NCBI RefSeq assembly: GCF_021026335.1
Contig: NZ_JAJNCY010000001.1
Coordinates: 186,001-250,000, forward strand
Source of the DNA: Rhizobium sp. C1
GTDB taxonomy: Bacteria > Pseudomonadota > Alphaproteobacteria > Rhizobiales > Rhizobiaceae
Direction of reading: 5' to 3'
DNA length: 64,000 bases
Each line of letters begins with the position of its first letter. Within the stretch, counting starts at the first letter, position 1. Below the pieces are notes generated by a model. That model searched no databases and had not been told where the DNA came from. It was given only the letters and a program-made list of their open reading frames with translations. The position numbers were made by a program, and so were the translations under genes. This document shows, piece by piece, positions 30,744 through 39,402 of the stretch.

Positions 30744-31955
30744 TCAGGCGGCGCTGCGTTCGTTCAGCGCCGGCTCGCCCTTGCGCTCGCGCACGAGGTT
30801 GATGAAGCGGCGGAAGAGGTAGTGGCTGTCCTGCGGGCCGGGCGAAGCCTCCGGGTGATGCTGCACCGAGAAGACCGGCTTGCCGACGACGCGGATGCCG
30901 CAATTGGTGCCGTCGAAGAGGGAAACGTGAGTCTCCTCAACACCTTCCGGCAGCGACTTCGAGGCAACTGCGAAACCATGGTTCATCGACACGATTTCCA
31001 CCTTGCCGGTCGTGTAATCCTTGACCGGGTGGTTGGCGCCATGATGGCCCTGATGCATCTTCTCGGTCTCGGCGCCCAGCGCCAGAGCGAGCATCTGGTG
31101 GCCAAGGCAGATGCCGAAGAGCGGCAGGCCGCTGTCGATCAGCTTGCGGATGACCGGAACGGAATATTCGCCGGTGGCGGCCGGGTCGCCGGGGCCGTTC
31201 GACAGGAAGATACCGTCCGGGTTCAGCGCCAGGATGTCTTCAGCCGACGTCTTGGCCGGAACGATGGTGACGCGGCAGTCGAGACCGGCAAAGAGGCGCA
31301 GGATGTTGCGCTTCACGCCATAGTCGACGGCGACGATGTGGTAGCGGGCGTCGGCGTCGCCGAGTTCGCTCGTGCCTTCGTTCCAGACCCACGGGCGCTC
31401 GTTCCAGCGCGAGGACTGGCCGGAGGTCGCTTCGATGGCGAGGTCGAGACCGATCAGGCCGCTCCAGGCTTTGGCGTCCTTCTTCAGCGCTTCAACGTCG
31501 AACGTGCCCGAGGGCTCGTGGGCGATGACGGCGTTCGGCGCGCCGTTTTCGCGGATCCAGGCGGTGAGCGCGCGGGTATCGACGCCGCACAGGCCGATGA
31601 CGCCGCGGGCCTTCAGCCACTGGTCGAGATGCTTGGCGGCGCGATAGTTGGACGGATCGGTGATATCGGCCTTGAAAATGACGCCGACAGCGCCCTTGCG
31701 GGCTGCGGGCGTCAGGTCTTCGATATCTTCCTCGTTCGTGCCGACATTGCCGATATGGGGGAAGGTGAAGGTGACGATCTGGCCGAGATAGGAGGGATCG
31801 GTGAGGATTTCCTCGTAGCCGGTGAGCGCGGTGTTGAAGACGACCTCGGCCTGGACATGGCCCGTGGCGCCGATGCCCTTGCCTTCGATGACCGTTCCGT
31901 CGGCGAGGACCAGAAGGGCGGTGGGCTTTTCAGTCGTCCAGGGGGCGGTGGCCAT
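30744..31955 (-). CDS. carA: Carbamoyl-phosphate synthase small (glutaminase) subunit
   Basis: A 403-aa CarA with an N-terminal CPSase small-chain domain (about 12-160) and a C-terminal class I glutamine amidotransferase domain (about 210-395). The nucleophile is in LFGICLGHQMLALALG, the His/Glu pair in VQHHPEASPGP. It releases ammonia from glutamine and channels it to CarB (17993-21478). The start ATG 31955 (MATAPWTTEKPTALLVLADG) is the family start; 43 in-frame codons upstream do not look conserved. carA and carB are about 9 kb apart, as is common in rhizobia. Confidence 0.96.
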   Translation of the reverse strand: MATAPWTTEKPTALLVLADGTVIEGKGIGATGHVQAEVVFNTALTGYEEILTDPSYLGQIVTFTFPHIGNVGTNEEDIEDLTPAARKGAVGVIFKADITDPSNYRAAKHLDQWLKARGVIGLCGVDTRALTAWIRENGAPNAVIAHEPSGTFDVEALKKDAKAWSGLIGLDLAIEATSGQSSRWNERPWVWNEGTSELGDADARYHIVAVDYGVKRNILRLFAGLDCRVTIVPAKTSAEDILALNPDGIFLSNGPGDPAATGEYSVPVIRKLIDSGLPLFGICLGHQMLALALGAETEKMHQGHHGANHPVKDYTTGKVEIVSMNHGFAVASKSLPEGVEETHVSLFDGTNCGIRVVGKPVFSVQHHPEASPGPQDSHYLFRRFINLVRERKGEPALNERSAA

Positions 31956-32281
31956 GGCTTTTCTCCGGCGGTTTGACGGGTTCGCGGCAAGGGCGCGGCT
32001 CGCAGTTGCCTGCGCCGCGGATGCGAAATCCATCTGTCTGTGTGCTAAGGCCGGGAAAATAGTGCGGGCATCCCTTGGGGTCAACCTTTGGCGGGACGAT
32101 TCCTCGTTTTAAAAGGCTAATCTTTTCAATCGATTATTCATTTTGTTTGATTGGTGGCAGACGAGAGCCTAAGTACGGCGCACTGAAATCCGAAAAATGC
32201 CGGGATTGAAAGAGCCGCCGCAAGCTGTAGCGCCTGCTGGAAAAATCTTTCGTTGGCCGGCGACTGACAAGGGAAAATTCG
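31956..32281. other. Divergent intergenic region between carA and the yqeY-like gene
   Basis: These 326 nt hold both divergent promoters. The stretch 32100-32160 is AT-rich. I see no gene, and no riboswitch or leader-peptide structure that I can support. Confidence 0.4.
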
Positions 32282-32731
32282 ATGCGCGACACGCTCTCAC
32301 AAGCCATGAAGGATGCCATGAAGGCCAAGGACACGCGGCGGCTTGCGACCGTCCGTCTCATCATGGCCGCGATCAAGGATCGGGACATTGCCACGCGCGC
32401 GCCGGGGCACGAGCAGATCAGCGACGAGGATATCCTGCAGGTCCTCGCCAAGATGATCAAGCAGCGCGAGGAATCGACGAAGATCTATGCGGAAAACGGC
32501 CGCGCCGATCTCGCCGATCAGGAACGCGAGGAAATGGACATCATCCGCAGCTTCATGCCGGAACAGCTATCGGACGAGAAGGTTCGGGAAATCTGTGTAG
32601 GTGTCATCGCTGAAACGGGGGCGTTGGGTCTGCGCGACATGGGCAAATGCGTCGCGCTTCTGAAAGAGCGCTATCCCGGCCAGATGGATTTCGCCAAGGC
32701 TTCGGCGATCCTCAAGGAGCTCTTGAAGTAG
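32282..32731 (+). CDS. GatB/YqeY domain protein
   Basis: A 149-aa all-helical protein of the YqeY family, related to the C-terminal tRNA-binding domain of GatB. The N-terminus MRDTLSQAMKDAMKAKDTRRLATVRLIMAAIKDRDI and the C-terminal MGKCVALLKERYPGQMDFAKASAILKELL are characteristic. It may assist amidation of misacylated tRNA, but no function is proven. In many proteobacteria yqeY lies near dnaG and rpoD; here it is 1.8 kb upstream of dnaG, and across a divergent region from carA. Confidence 0.9.
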   Translation: MRDTLSQAMKDAMKAKDTRRLATVRLIMAAIKDRDIATRAPGHEQISDEDILQVLAKMIKQREESTKIYAENGRADLADQEREEMDIIRSFMPEQLSDEKVREICVGVIAETGALGLRDMGKCVALLKERYPGQMDFAKASAILKELLK

Positions 32732-32795
32732 ACCCACAGGTCATGCCGGTCGGGGAAGCGGTTCCAGCCTTTCCCGACCGCACAAGGCGGCCGCC

Positions 32796-33221
32796 TCACT
32801 TCGCCATGGCGGCGCTGAGGATAGCCTGCTGCTGCGGCTTCGGCCCGCCCACGAAGCGGAGCGTCTTGCCTTCCTTCAGCAGAGCATAGGCATGCTTCCG
32901 CTGCGGGGTCACCAGGATAGAGATGCGGGCTTCGCTGCAATTATGCGCTTCGCAGGCGTTGTAGACATCCGTTCCCGGCAGCGGCGAAATTGTCGTCAGC
33001 ACGGGCTGGGCGGTGTAGTTGCGGTTCTTGATGATGCCTTTGGCCCAGTGAGGCAGCTCTTCGCGCGTGATGAGCGAGACGATGGGCGCGCGGACGGTCC
33101 TGTCTCTCAACGCATCCATCAGATACGGTTTCTTGGCATCGGTCGGCGCGAACTTGACGTCCTCTGCCTGGGCTTGGAAAGCTGTCACAAAAACAGCGGC
33201 GGCGATCAGAGCGAGACGCAT
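32796..33221 (-). CDS. Ivy-type c-type lysozyme inhibitor family protein
   Basis: A 141-aa secreted protein. The signal peptide MRLALIAAAVFVTAFQAQA is followed by a mature domain of the Ivy family. The hallmark CxxHxC loop, here CEAHNC in YNACEAHNCSEARISI, is the element that inserts into the lysozyme active site in Ivy. The segment before it (QPVLTTISPLPGTDVYNAC) also fits. It would act in the periplasm against host or competitor lysozymes. The start ATG 33221 is set by the signal peptide; 11 in-frame codons upstream are not needed. It is convergent with the YqeY-like gene. Confidence 0.75.
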   Translation of the reverse strand: MRLALIAAAVFVTAFQAQAEDVKFAPTDAKKPYLMDALRDRTVRAPIVSLITREELPHWAKGIIKNRNYTAQPVLTTISPLPGTDVYNACEAHNCSEARISILVTPQRKHAYALLKEGKTLRFVGGPKPQQQAILSAAMAK

Positions 33222-33305
33222 CAAGCGGAGTTCTCCGTTTGGACTTTGATTCAACGTGACTTTATCCCACCGCTCTTGTCTCGCCGCAAGCGATTTTCAC
33301 CTGCG

Positions 33306-33350
33306 CGTTCAGTTTCAAATCGTTCAGTTTCAAATCGTTCAGGCTCAAAC
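33306..33350. repeat. Three tandem copies of a 15-bp repeat
   Basis: CGTTCAGTTTCAAAT occurs at 33306-33320 and 33321-33335 exactly, and at 33336-33350 with three changes. The third copy overlaps the stop codon of the VOC gene. It could be a small variable-number repeat or a set of regulator sites. Confidence 0.8.
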
Positions 33351-34313
33351 GCCCGGAACAAACCGGATCGGGGTGTTCCACGGATCGAGTGCCACGAGCG
33401 TGCTGCCTTCCTCCTTTGTGTCCGTACCATGGCTTTTCAGGCGCGAACGCAGGTCGTCCATCAGGTCCGGAGCGACCGTGAATGCGGCCGTTTCGAGACC
33501 CGACATGTTGCCCGGCCGCCGGCCGGCTCCCCGCGACTGCCAGACGTTGGAGCCGACATGGTGGTGATAGCGTCCGTTTGAGAAGAAGGCAGCGCTTTCG
33601 TTGGCAATCAGCGCCGTCATGTCGAGACCGGTCGCCTTGACGTAGAAATCGCGGGCCAGCGCCGTGTCGCCGACGCGCATGTGGACATGGCCGATGCGAA
33701 AGCCGGCGGGCGCCGTGTAGGGCAGCTTGCTGTCTCGCGGCAGTCCGGCAATGAGGTCATCGACGTTCAGCTCGTCGGTCCCCATCTTCACCTGGCCATC
33801 GGTCTTCCATGTCCAGCCTTCGTGCGGCCGGTCGGCATAGACTTCGACGCCGTTTCCTTCCGGGTCATCGAGATAGAGCGCCTCGGAAACGGAGTGGTCT
33901 GCGAAGCCGGTGAACGGGACGCCGTTGACATAGGCCGTGATCAGCCAGCGGCCGAGTTGTTCGCGGTCTGGCATCAGAAAGGCCGTGTGATAGAGACCGG
34001 CGGTCGACGGATCGTCGGGAGCGTCTTGCGGCTTGTTGAGGAGTGTGACGAGCGGCATGCCATCGGCTCCCAGCACCGTGTGATCTGCGTTCGACGTCAG
34101 AATGGCAAGCCCGAGGACCTGATTGTAGAAGGTGGTCATGACCGTCATGTCGCGCGCACGCAGCGTCACCGAGTTGATATGGATCGGCGTACTGACGGCG
34201 AAGGACGGCTTTAGCGGCGCTGCGAGGGAGGGGGCGGCTGCACCAAGGAGGATCGGTGCTGCGCCCAGCACGTGGAGGGCGGCGCGGCGGGTGATGTCAA
34301 GGGAGGAGGCCAT
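33345..34313 (-). CDS. VOC family dioxygenase-like protein with a Tat signal
   Basis: A 322-aa protein with two vicinal-oxygen-chelate modules (about 45-165 and 205-320), like CatE catechol-2,3-dioxygenases. Metal-ligand candidates include H of YHTAFLMPDR, E of GNGVEVYADRP and H of VGHVHMRVGDTALARDFY-type segments. Unusually for this cytoplasmic family, the N-terminus is a Tat signal: TRRAALHVLGAAPILLGAAAPSLAA, with twin Arg and an AxA-like site. So it is predicted to be exported folded with its metal. The substrate is unknown. Tandem repeats overlap its stop codon. Confidence 0.8.
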   Translation of the reverse strand: MASSLDITRRAALHVLGAAPILLGAAAPSLAAPLKPSFAVSTPIHINSVTLRARDMTVMTTFYNQVLGLAILTSNADHTVLGADGMPLVTLLNKPQDAPDDPSTAGLYHTAFLMPDREQLGRWLITAYVNGVPFTGFADHSVSEALYLDDPEGNGVEVYADRPHEGWTWKTDGQVKMGTDELNVDDLIAGLPRDSKLPYTAPAGFRIGHVHMRVGDTALARDFYVKATGLDMTALIANESAAFFSNGRYHHHVGSNVWQSRGAGRRPGNMSGLETAAFTVAPDLMDDLRSRLKSHGTDTKEEGSTLVALDPWNTPIRFVPGV

Positions 34314-34556
34314 GGGGTGATCCTGCGGTTATGATGGAGATGTTATGCTCCACCGGAAGTCGCCCGCATAGATCACGCGGAATGGATGAATCGTTCTCTT
34401 GGAGTGAACAACGGATGTGTTATTGTTCAGCGTAGAAGATCGTTAGGTTGCGGTCATCCTGACCGGCGCCGATTGTGAATATCGGGGGCTGAGCGGCATA
34501 GTAGGTGGTCTTCTGGGGCCGGCCGACCTATATGGAAGAATTAATCAGAGGTTTCC

Positions 34557-36554
34557 ATGCGCTTTTCCCAGGGCTTTCTCGACGAGATACGCGATCGTGT
34601 GCCGATTTCGGCGGTGATCGGTCGTCGCGTTGCGTGGGATCGCAAGAAGACGAATGCGGCGCGTGGCGACTATTGGGGTTGCTGCCCGTTCCATGGCGAG
34701 AAGACGCCGAGCTTTCACTGCGAGGACCGCAAGGGGCGCTACCATTGCTTCGGCTGTGGGGTGACGGGCGATCATTTCCGGTTTCTGACGGACCTTGAGG
34801 GGATCAGCTTTCCGGAAGCGGTCGAGCAGATCGCAGGGCTTGCGGGCGTTCCCATGCCGCAGCCGGATGCGGAAGCAGCGCGGCGCGACGAGCAGCGCAC
34901 GACGCTCATGGATGTCATGGAGCTGGCGACCGCCTTCTTCCAGGACCAGTTGCAGAGCGCCAATGGCGCCAGGGCGCGGGCGTACTTGCGCGACCGCGGG
35001 CTGACGGGGCGGACGATCGAGACGTTTCGTCTTGGCTATGCGCCGGAGAGCCGCAACGCGCTGAAGGAGCATCTGGCGGGGAAGGGGATCCAGAAGGAGC
35101 AGATCGAGGCCTGCGGACTCGTCGTGCATGGACCGGACATCCCGGTTTCCTACGACCGCTTCCGGGATCGCATCATGTTCCCGATCCTGAGCTCGCGGGA
35201 GAGGGTCATCGCCTTTGGCGGGCGCGCGATGTCGCCGGACGCGATGGCGAAATATCTCAACTCCAATGACACGGAGCTCTTCCACAAGGGCGACGTGCTT
35301 TACAATTTTGCCCGTGCACGGAAGGCGATGCAGGGAGCAAATGGTGCGTCGACCGTGATCGCGGTCGAAGGCTACATGGACGTGATTGCGCTACATCAGG
35401 CGGGCATTGAGAACGCAGTAGCGCCGCTTGGCACCGCGCTCACCGAAAACCAGCTCGGACTGCTCTGGAAAATGACGCCCGAGCCTGTGCTCTGCTTCGA
35501 TGGTGATGGGGCGGGCCTGCGCGCGGCCTATCGTGCCGCCGATCTGGCTTTGCCGCTGATCGGGCCGGGCAAGTCGGTGTCTTTCGCGCTGCTTCCCGAT
35601 GGCAAGGACCCGGACGATCTGGTCAAGCATGACGGGCGCGCGCCGTTCGATCGGGTCATGGCGCAGGCGAAACCGCTTGCGGAGATGATCTGGACACGGG
35701 AATCGCAGTCCGGCAGTTTCGCGACGCCCGAAAAGCGCGCGGAACTGGAAGCACGGCTCAGGCAGATCACCAATGTGATCGCGGACGAGACTGTGCGCCG
35801 CCATTACCAGCAGGCGATGCGCGAAAAACTGACTGCCTTCTTTCAGCCGCAGCAGCGCGATGGTGGAAACTGGCGCTCGGGCGGTGGGGGCGGGCGCAAC
35901 GGCGGCAACTTCCAGCGGGGTGGCGGCGGTCAGCGCGGCTCTCAGGCCAATAGCCGCGTGGGCGGCATTTCCGACAGCCTTGCGCGGTCCGGTATGGTGC
36001 GCGGGCATCAGGATGTTCCGACGTTGCGCGAGGCGGTGCTGGCGCTGACCATCGTGAACCATCCGCAGATCCTGATCGATGAATATGACCACATCGCCGA
36101 TCTCGAGTTCGAGAACCGCGATATCCAGAAGCTGCGTTCGGCGGTGCTGTCCGAGGCCGCCATGGCGGGGTCGATGAAATTCAGCCGCGAGACGCTGATT
36201 GCGAGTCTGGAGGCACAAGGCTTTTCGACGCTGCTCAAGCTTCTCGATCAGCAGGTGCGCAATGCCCGGCTGTGGACCGCCACGGAGCAGGCGGCATCCG
36301 AGGACGCGCGGGAAGCTTTCCTGCAGGTTTTGGCGTTGCACCAGCGAACCCGTGTGCTGCGGCAGCAGATCGGCGAACTGGAACGCGAAATCGCCGACGC
36401 CATCGAGCGTGATGATGACCGGAACATCGACGCCCTGATGCAGGCTTTGCGGGAAGTGCAGACGGAAGCCGCCCGGCTGGAGAACCAGGAAGCCATCATC
36501 GATGGCTTCGGCGTGTTGTCCGGACGCGTCAAAGGACCCGCAGTCGGCAGTTGA
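34557..36554 (+). CDS. dnaG: DNA primase
   Basis: A 665-aa DnaG that makes RNA primers for replication. The CHC2 zinc finger has C43, H46, C64 and C67. The catalytic core and TOPRIM domain (about 170-370) include VIAVEGYMDVIALHQAGIENAVAPLGTALT and CFDGDGAGLRAAYRA. A Gly/Arg/Asn-rich linker (about 435-480) separates the core from the C-terminal DnaB-binding helical domain (about 490-660). AGAGG precedes ATG 34557. rpoD follows 380 nt downstream; rpsU, the first gene of the classic macromolecular synthesis operon, is not here. Confidence 0.97.
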   Translation: MRFSQGFLDEIRDRVPISAVIGRRVAWDRKKTNAARGDYWGCCPFHGEKTPSFHCEDRKGRYHCFGCGVTGDHFRFLTDLEGISFPEAVEQIAGLAGVPMPQPDAEAARRDEQRTTLMDVMELATAFFQDQLQSANGARARAYLRDRGLTGRTIETFRLGYAPESRNALKEHLAGKGIQKEQIEACGLVVHGPDIPVSYDRFRDRIMFPILSSRERVIAFGGRAMSPDAMAKYLNSNDTELFHKGDVLYNFARARKAMQGANGASTVIAVEGYMDVIALHQAGIENAVAPLGTALTENQLGLLWKMTPEPVLCFDGDGAGLRAAYRAADLALPLIGPGKSVSFALLPDGKDPDDLVKHDGRAPFDRVMAQAKPLAEMIWTRESQSGSFATPEKRAELEARLRQITNVIADETVRRHYQQAMREKLTAFFQPQQRDGGNWRSGGGGGRNGGNFQRGGGGQRGSQANSRVGGISDSLARSGMVRGHQDVPTLREAVLALTIVNHPQILIDEYDHIADLEFENRDIQKLRSAVLSEAAMAGSMKFSRETLIASLEAQGFSTLLKLLDQQVRNARLWTATEQAASEDAREAFLQVLALHQRTRVLRQQIGELEREIADAIERDDDRNIDALMQALREVQTEAARLENQEAIIDGFGVLSGRVKGPAVGS

Positions 36555-36934
36555 AATGATTCGCGGAATTTCCCGCGACTTGAAATTTCCCTCACAGTTC
36601 CCAAATAGTGGAGACTGCCCCGAAAGGTCTGGATTTTACAGCTTTTGGTGTTTTTTCAGATTTTTCAGGCAAAATGCTTGACTGCCCGGAGAATTGTGGG
36701 AATCACCTTCGGGATCGGAAATGGTGGTATTGGTCAATCAACTTGAATGCCTGCATCTTCATGCATGCGCCGAACCGGCTGCTGCGAGAAGAGGGCCTTC
36801 GTGGTTAATCAGGATTTAATGGTCTTCCGCTAGCTCAAGACAGATACGGGGGCGACGCGACGCTTTCAAGAGCCGTTGCGCAAGCCTCTCGTCCGGCTTG
36901 GCGAATTGAGACGTGACAGGAAAGCGACGGATAC
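36555..36934. promoter_or_regulatory. dnaG-rpoD intergenic region with candidate rpoD promoter
   Basis: These 380 nt begin with a small hairpin (TCGCGG 36561-36566, CCGCGA 36573-36578) that lacks a T-run and could be an attenuator. CTTGAC at 36677-36682 is a perfect -35 box. The hexamer 17 nt on (GAATCA, 36700-36705) is a poor -10, so promoter support is moderate. No credible gene is seen. Confidence 0.35.
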
Positions 36935-38983
36935 ATGGTAACGAAGGTCAAAGAGAACGAAGAAGCCGAATCTGAACGCGAAGGCGCAACAGACGGTCCG
37001 CTTCTCGATCTTTCGGACGACGCCGTCAAGAAGATGATCAAGGTCGCGAAGAAGCGCGGCTATGTCACCATGGACGAGCTGAACTCCGTTCTGCCCTCCG
37101 AGGAAGTCAGCTCGGAGCAGATCGAAGACATTCTGGCAATGCTCTCCGACATGGGCATCAACGTCGTTGAAGACGAAGAAGTCGACGAGAACGCCAACAG
37201 CGCTGCAGCTGATGACGACGAGGACGGCGAGGGCGGTCTTGTGACCACCTCGGCGAGCACGGCGCTGGCTACGGCAAAGAAGAAAGAACCGACCGATCGC
37301 ACGGACGATCCGGTGCGCATGTATCTGCGCGAGATGGGCTCTGTCGAGTTGCTCTCGCGCGAAGGCGAAATCGCGATTGCCAAGCGCATCGAGGCCGGCC
37401 GCGAAACGATGATCCAGGGCCTCTGTGAGAGCCCGCTGACCTTCCAGGCCATCATCATCTGGCGCGACGAGTTGAATGAAGGCGCGACGCTGCTGCGCGA
37501 AATCATCGACCTCGAAACCACCTATTCCGGCCCGGAAGCCAAGGCTGCGCCGCAGTTCCAAAGCCCCGAGAAGATCGAGGCCGACCGCAAGGCTGCCGAA
37601 GAGAAGGACAAGGCAAAGCGTGCCCGCTCTGCTGCCAATGACGACGACATCACCAATGTCGGCGGCGAGGGCTTGGCGCCTGAAGAAGAGGAAGAGGACG
37701 AAGACGAGTCCAACCTGTCTCTGGCCGCGATGGAAGCCGAGCTTCGTCCGCAGGTCATGCAGACGCTCGACCTGATCGCCGAGACCTACAAGAAGCTGCG
37801 CAAGCTGCAGGACCAGCAGGTGGAGGCGCGCCTTGCCGCAACCGCATCGCTGTCGACTGCGCAGGAGCGCCGGTACAAGGAACTCAAGGACGAGCTGATT
37901 GCGGCCGTGAAGTCGCTGTCTCTCAACCAGAACCGTATCGATGCTCTGGTCGAGCAGCTTTACGACATCAACAAGCGTCTCGTGCAGAACGAAGGCAAGC
38001 TGCTGCGTCTGGCAGAGTCCTATGGCGTCAAGCGCGACAGCTTCCTGGAACATTATCACGGTGCCGAGCTCGATCCGAACTGGATGAAGTCGATCGCAAA
38101 CCTTGCCTCCAAGGGCTGGAAGGAATTCGCCCGCGAGGAAAACAACGCGATCAAGGACCTGCGTTCCGAGATCCAGAACCTCGCCACGGAGACCGGTATT
38201 TCGGTCACGGAGTTCCGCCGCATCGTGCACATGGTGCAGAAGGGCGAACGCGAAGCGCGCATTGCGAAGAAGGAAATGGTGGAAGCCAACCTTCGTCTCG
38301 TGATCTCGATCGCCAAGAAGTACACGAACCGCGGCCTGCAGTTCCTCGATCTCATCCAGGAAGGCAATATCGGCCTCATGAAGGCGGTCGACAAGTTCGA
38401 GTATCGGCGCGGCTACAAGTTCTCCACCTATGCAACGTGGTGGATCCGGCAGGCGATCACGCGTTCGATCGCCGACCAGGCCCGCACGATCCGCATTCCG
38501 GTGCATATGATCGAAACGATCAACAAGATCGTTCGCACGTCGCGCCAGATGCTGCACGAGATCGGCCGCGAGCCGACGCCGGAAGAACTGGCCGAAAAGC
38601 TCGCCATGCCGCTTGAAAAGGTGCGCAAGGTTCTGAAGATCGCCAAGGAGCCGATCTCGCTCGAAACGCCGGTCGGCGATGAAGAAGACAGCCATCTCGG
38701 CGACTTCATCGAAGACAAGAATGCGCTTCTGCCGATCGACGCCGCCATTCAGGCGAACCTGCGCGAGACAACCACCCGCGTTCTCGCTTCGCTGACGCCG
38801 CGCGAAGAACGCGTGTTGCGCATGCGCTTCGGTATCGGCATGAACACGGACCACACGCTCGAAGAAGTCGGCCAGCAGTTCTCCGTCACCCGCGAACGTA
38901 TCCGCCAGATCGAAGCCAAGGCGCTTCGCAAGCTCAAGCACCCGAGCCGCTCGCGCAAGCTGCGCTCGTTCCTCGACAGTTGA
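36935..38983 (+). CDS. rpoD: Principal sigma factor RpoD (sigma-70)
   Basis: A 682-aa housekeeping sigma factor. Region 1.1 is at about 20-90 and region 1.2 at about 125-160 ([21 protein letters not shown]). A long non-conserved acidic segment follows (about 200-270). Region 2 (about 445-515) contains [44 protein letters not shown]; region 3 follows, and region 4 (about 610-675) contains the [31 protein letters not shown]. It directs RNA polymerase to housekeeping promoters. It is followed by a strong terminator at 39008-39038. Confidence 0.98.
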   Translation: MVTKVKENEEAESEREGATDGPLLDLSDDAVKKMIKVAKKRGYVTMDELNSVLPSEEVSSEQIEDILAMLSDMGINVVEDEEVDENANSAAADDDEDGEGGLVTTSASTALATAKKKEPTDRTDDPVRMYLREMGSVELLSREGEIAIAKRIEAGRETMIQGLCESPLTFQAIIIWRDELNEGATLLREIIDLETTYSGPEAKAAPQFQSPEKIEADRKAAEEKDKAKRARSAANDDDITNVGGEGLAPEEEEEDEDESNLSLAAMEAELRPQVMQTLDLIAETYKKLRKLQDQQVEARLAATASLSTAQERRYKELKDELIAAVKSLSLNQNRIDALVEQLYDINKRLVQNEGKLLRLAESYGVKRDSFLEHYHGAELDPNWMKSIANLASKGWKEFAREENNAIKDLRSEIQNLATETGISVTEFRRIVHMVQKGEREARIAKKEMVEANLRLVISIAKKYTNRGLQFLDLIQEGNIGLMKAVDKFEYRRGYKFSTYATWWIRQAITRSIADQARTIRIPVHMIETINKIVRTSRQMLHEIGREPTPEELAEKLAMPLEKVRKVLKIAKEPISLETPVGDEEDSHLGDFIEDKNALLPIDAAIQANLRETTTRVLASLTPREERVLRMRFGIGMNTDHTLEEVGQQFSVTRERIRQIEAKALRKLKHPSRSRKLRSFLDS

Positions 38984-39005
38984 GCAGAGTAGCTTTTGAG
39001 AGATT

Positions 39006-39353
39006 TCAAAGCCGGCGAGGGCAACTTCGCCGGCTTTTCCATGCGATCTCTGCAAAAGCGCCCAGCGCCTCGCATGCCTTTGTCAGTCTTGCTTCCAGCG
39101 TTACCACCATTGTGTCTCCCGTTTCGAACGCAATGGCCAGATGCGGTGCGTCTCCAGAGCGCAGGTCGAGCGTATGCCCTTCATGAAGCGCGCCGCCGTC
39201 ATGAAACGGGAAGCGCTGACCGGGCCATGACGAACCGAATTTGTGGTCAGCCGGTTGGATGACGACTGGACGACTGCCGCTTGCGTAGCGCTTGTCCGAT
39301 ATATTTAACACGGGAGCATTTTGTTTAACCGCGCAATGCACATAGCTGTCCAA
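39006..39353 (-). CDS. Possible small hypothetical protein
   Basis: A 115-codon open frame with moderately biased codons in its second half (DGGALHEGHTLDLRSGDAPH ...). I recognise no family. The last ten codons lie in the rpoD terminator hairpin, and no good RBS precedes the ATG at 39353. It could be a real minus-strand gene convergent with rpoD or a chance frame. If it is not real, 38984-39402 holds only the terminator. Confidence 0.35.
   Translation of the reverse strand: MDSYVHCAVKQNAPVLNISDKRYASGSRPVVIQPADHKFGSSWPGQRFPFHDGGALHEGHTLDLRSGDAPHLAIAFETGDTMVVTLEARLTKACEALGAFAEIAWKSRRSCPRRL
39008..39038. terminator. Terminator of rpoD
   Basis: GCCGGCGA pairs with TCGCCGGC across 8 nt and is followed by TTTTCC on the plus strand, 25 nt after the rpoD stop. 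Confidence 0.8.
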
Positions 39354-39402
39354 TCTGCCGGTTTCCCCTCTCGATCCCGGGCTGATTCCGCCCTACATAG
39401 GA

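Noticed and set aside
36866-39055. A 729-codon minus-strand frame opposite rpoD
   Set aside because: It is a mirror of rpoD codon bias. The composition is low-complexity (Leu/Arg/Asp-rich) and it runs through the rpoD terminator.
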